Source: Mycobacterium pseudokansasii (GTDB taxonomy: Bacteria > Actinomycetota > Actinomycetes > Mycobacteriales > Mycobacteriaceae). Taken from it: a stretch of 64,000 nt of DNA. Numbering within the stretch: the first letter of the stretch is position 1; each line of letters starts with the position of its first letter. The position numbers and the translations under genes are program-made. Positions 63,392 through 64,000 of the stretch are shown in pieces. Location of the stretch: contig NZ_UPHU01000001.1 of NCBI RefSeq assembly GCF_900566075.1, positions 1,302,001 to 1,366,000 on the forward strand, given 5' to 3'. Under the pieces are notes generated by a model. It saw nothing but the letters and a program-made list of their open reading frames with translations. It was not told where the DNA came from and ran no database searches.

Positions 63392-64000
63392 CTACTTGAT
63401 CTCGGCGAGCACCGTGCCTTGGGTGATGGCGGCCCCGGCCTCGACCGCCAGGCCGGTGATGACGCCGTCCTTATGCGCGGTGACCGGGTTCTCCATCTTC
63501 ATCGCCTCCAGCACCACCACGAGATCGCCGGTCACCACCTCCTGGCCTTCTTCGACCGCGACCTTCACCACGGTGCCCTGCATGGGCGCGGTAACGGCGT
63601 CGCCCGATGCTGCCGCACCGCTGTGGGCACCACGCTTGCGCGGCTTGGGCTTGCGTCGGATAACGCCAACCGGGTCGCACCCGCCGCCGCCGGACAGTGC
63701 GAGGTCGGCCGGCAGCGACACCTCGACCCGGCGGCCGTCGACCTCGACGACCACCTTCTGCCGCGGCCGGGCGTCTTCCTCGTCGCTGGGCTCGCCGGCG
63801 GTGAAGGGTTCGACGGTGTTGTTCCACTCGGTCTCGATCCAGCGGGTGTGCACCGAGAAGCCGTGCTCGTCGCCGATGAACGCCGGGTCGGACACCACCG
63901 CCCGGTGGAAGGGGATGACGGTGGCCAGACCCTTCACCTCGAATTCGTCCAGCGCGCGGCGCGCGCGGGCCAGCGCCTCGCCGCGGTCGGCGCCGTGAAC
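63392..64000 (-). CDS. accA3: Acyl-CoA carboxylase alpha subunit AccA3, C-terminal part (start outside window)
   Basis: The visible 202 codons are the end of the biotin carboxylase/biotin carboxyl carrier subunit that serves acetyl-, propionyl- and long-chain acyl-CoA carboxylases for fatty and mycolic acid synthesis. The C-terminal biotinyl domain has the biotin-attachment site [10 protein letters not shown], with [17 protein letters not shown] before it. A Gly/Lys-rich hinge precedes that domain. The 5' two thirds lie beyond the right edge. It has the same orientation and neighbour (sigF) as H37Rv accA3. Confidence 0.95.
   Translation of the reverse strand, partial: VHGADRGEALARARRALDEFEVKGLATVIPFHRAVVSDPAFIGDEHGFSVHTRWIETEWNNTVEPFTAGEPSDEEDARPRQKVVVEVDGRRVEVSLPADLALSGGGGCDPVGVIRRKPKPRKRGAHSGAAASGDAVTAPMQGTVVKVAVEEGQEVVTGDLVVVLEAMKMENPVTAHKDGVITGLAVEAGAAITQGTVLAEIK

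Noticed and set aside
1..64000. tRNA, rRNA, riboswitch, CRISPR and prophage attachment sites
   Set aside because: I saw no cloverleaf-like genes, no rRNA segments, no recognised riboswitch core and no integrase or phage genes in the window.

Overview
The window is high-GC mycobacterial DNA. PE and PPE proteins, a 13E12-type repeat protein, the SigF/UsfX locus and the satS-sapM pair all point to a slow-growing Mycobacterium of the M. kansasii / M. tuberculosis kind. The core gene order (sdhC, cdd, deoA, add, satS, sapM, upp, pmmB, deoD, amiB1, amiA1, Rv3304-like, lpdA, glpD2, RluA-like, atsB, lpqC, nei, lhr, TetR, pcd, DUF1338, lrpA, lat, Rv3289c-like, usfY, rsbW, sigF, accA3) matches, from memory, the Rv3316-Rv3285 segment of M. 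tuberculosis H37Rv read in reverse. Species and orthology are inferred from recognised protein sequences; no database search was run.

Layout. 1-7.9 kb: sdhC (partial), then the nucleoside-salvage genes cdd, deoA and add. cdd is separated from deoA by a PE-CBM2-CBM2-GH12 secreted cellulase gene, a 13E12 element, a leftover GH12 tail and a degenerate second cdd. 8-17.3 kb: an accessory island with an ASCH-like protein, a 1,096-residue cyclase/NB-ARC/LuxR regulator, a decayed IS1634-type element with 42-bp flanking repeats, and a PPE-like secreted-toxin-type gene that is frameshifted and followed by an immunity-like gene. 17.5-25.4 kb: satS-sapM, upp, pmmB, deoD and the amidohydrolases amiB1-amiA1. 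25.8-29.4 kb: an inserted copper-efflux cluster (ctpV, DUF1490, DUF5134) with a palindromic operator. 29.4-33.3 kb: Rv3304-like, lpdA, glpD2. 33.3-40.8 kb: a second accessory block where H37Rv has phoY1, with a broken glutamate-synthase-like gene, a giant CtpI/CtpH-type P-ATPase and a CorA variant. 40.9-50.3 kb: RluA-like, atsB, two small secreted proteins, a broken metallo-beta-lactamase-fold gene, lpqC, a PE_PGRS-phosphodiesterase fusion, and nei. 50.3-60.3 kb: lhr, a TetR regulator and the lysine-catabolism group pcd, DUF1338/HglS-like, lrpA and lat. 60.3-64 kb: the SigF locus with several SigF-type promoters, a 49-residue membrane protein read divergently, a STAS protein overlapping the sigF 3' end, and the end of accA3.

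The most striking pattern occurs twice. A PE protein carrying an enzyme domain sits directly after an intact housekeeping gene (cdd; lpqC), and a decayed copy of that gene's 3' end lies on the far side. This looks like the scar of insertion or duplication events that delivered secreted PE enzymes. Other candidates for new biology are the PPE-toxin/immunity pair, the helically phased GTGAT repeats before the PE-cellulase, and the probably leaderless SigF-dependent small membrane protein.
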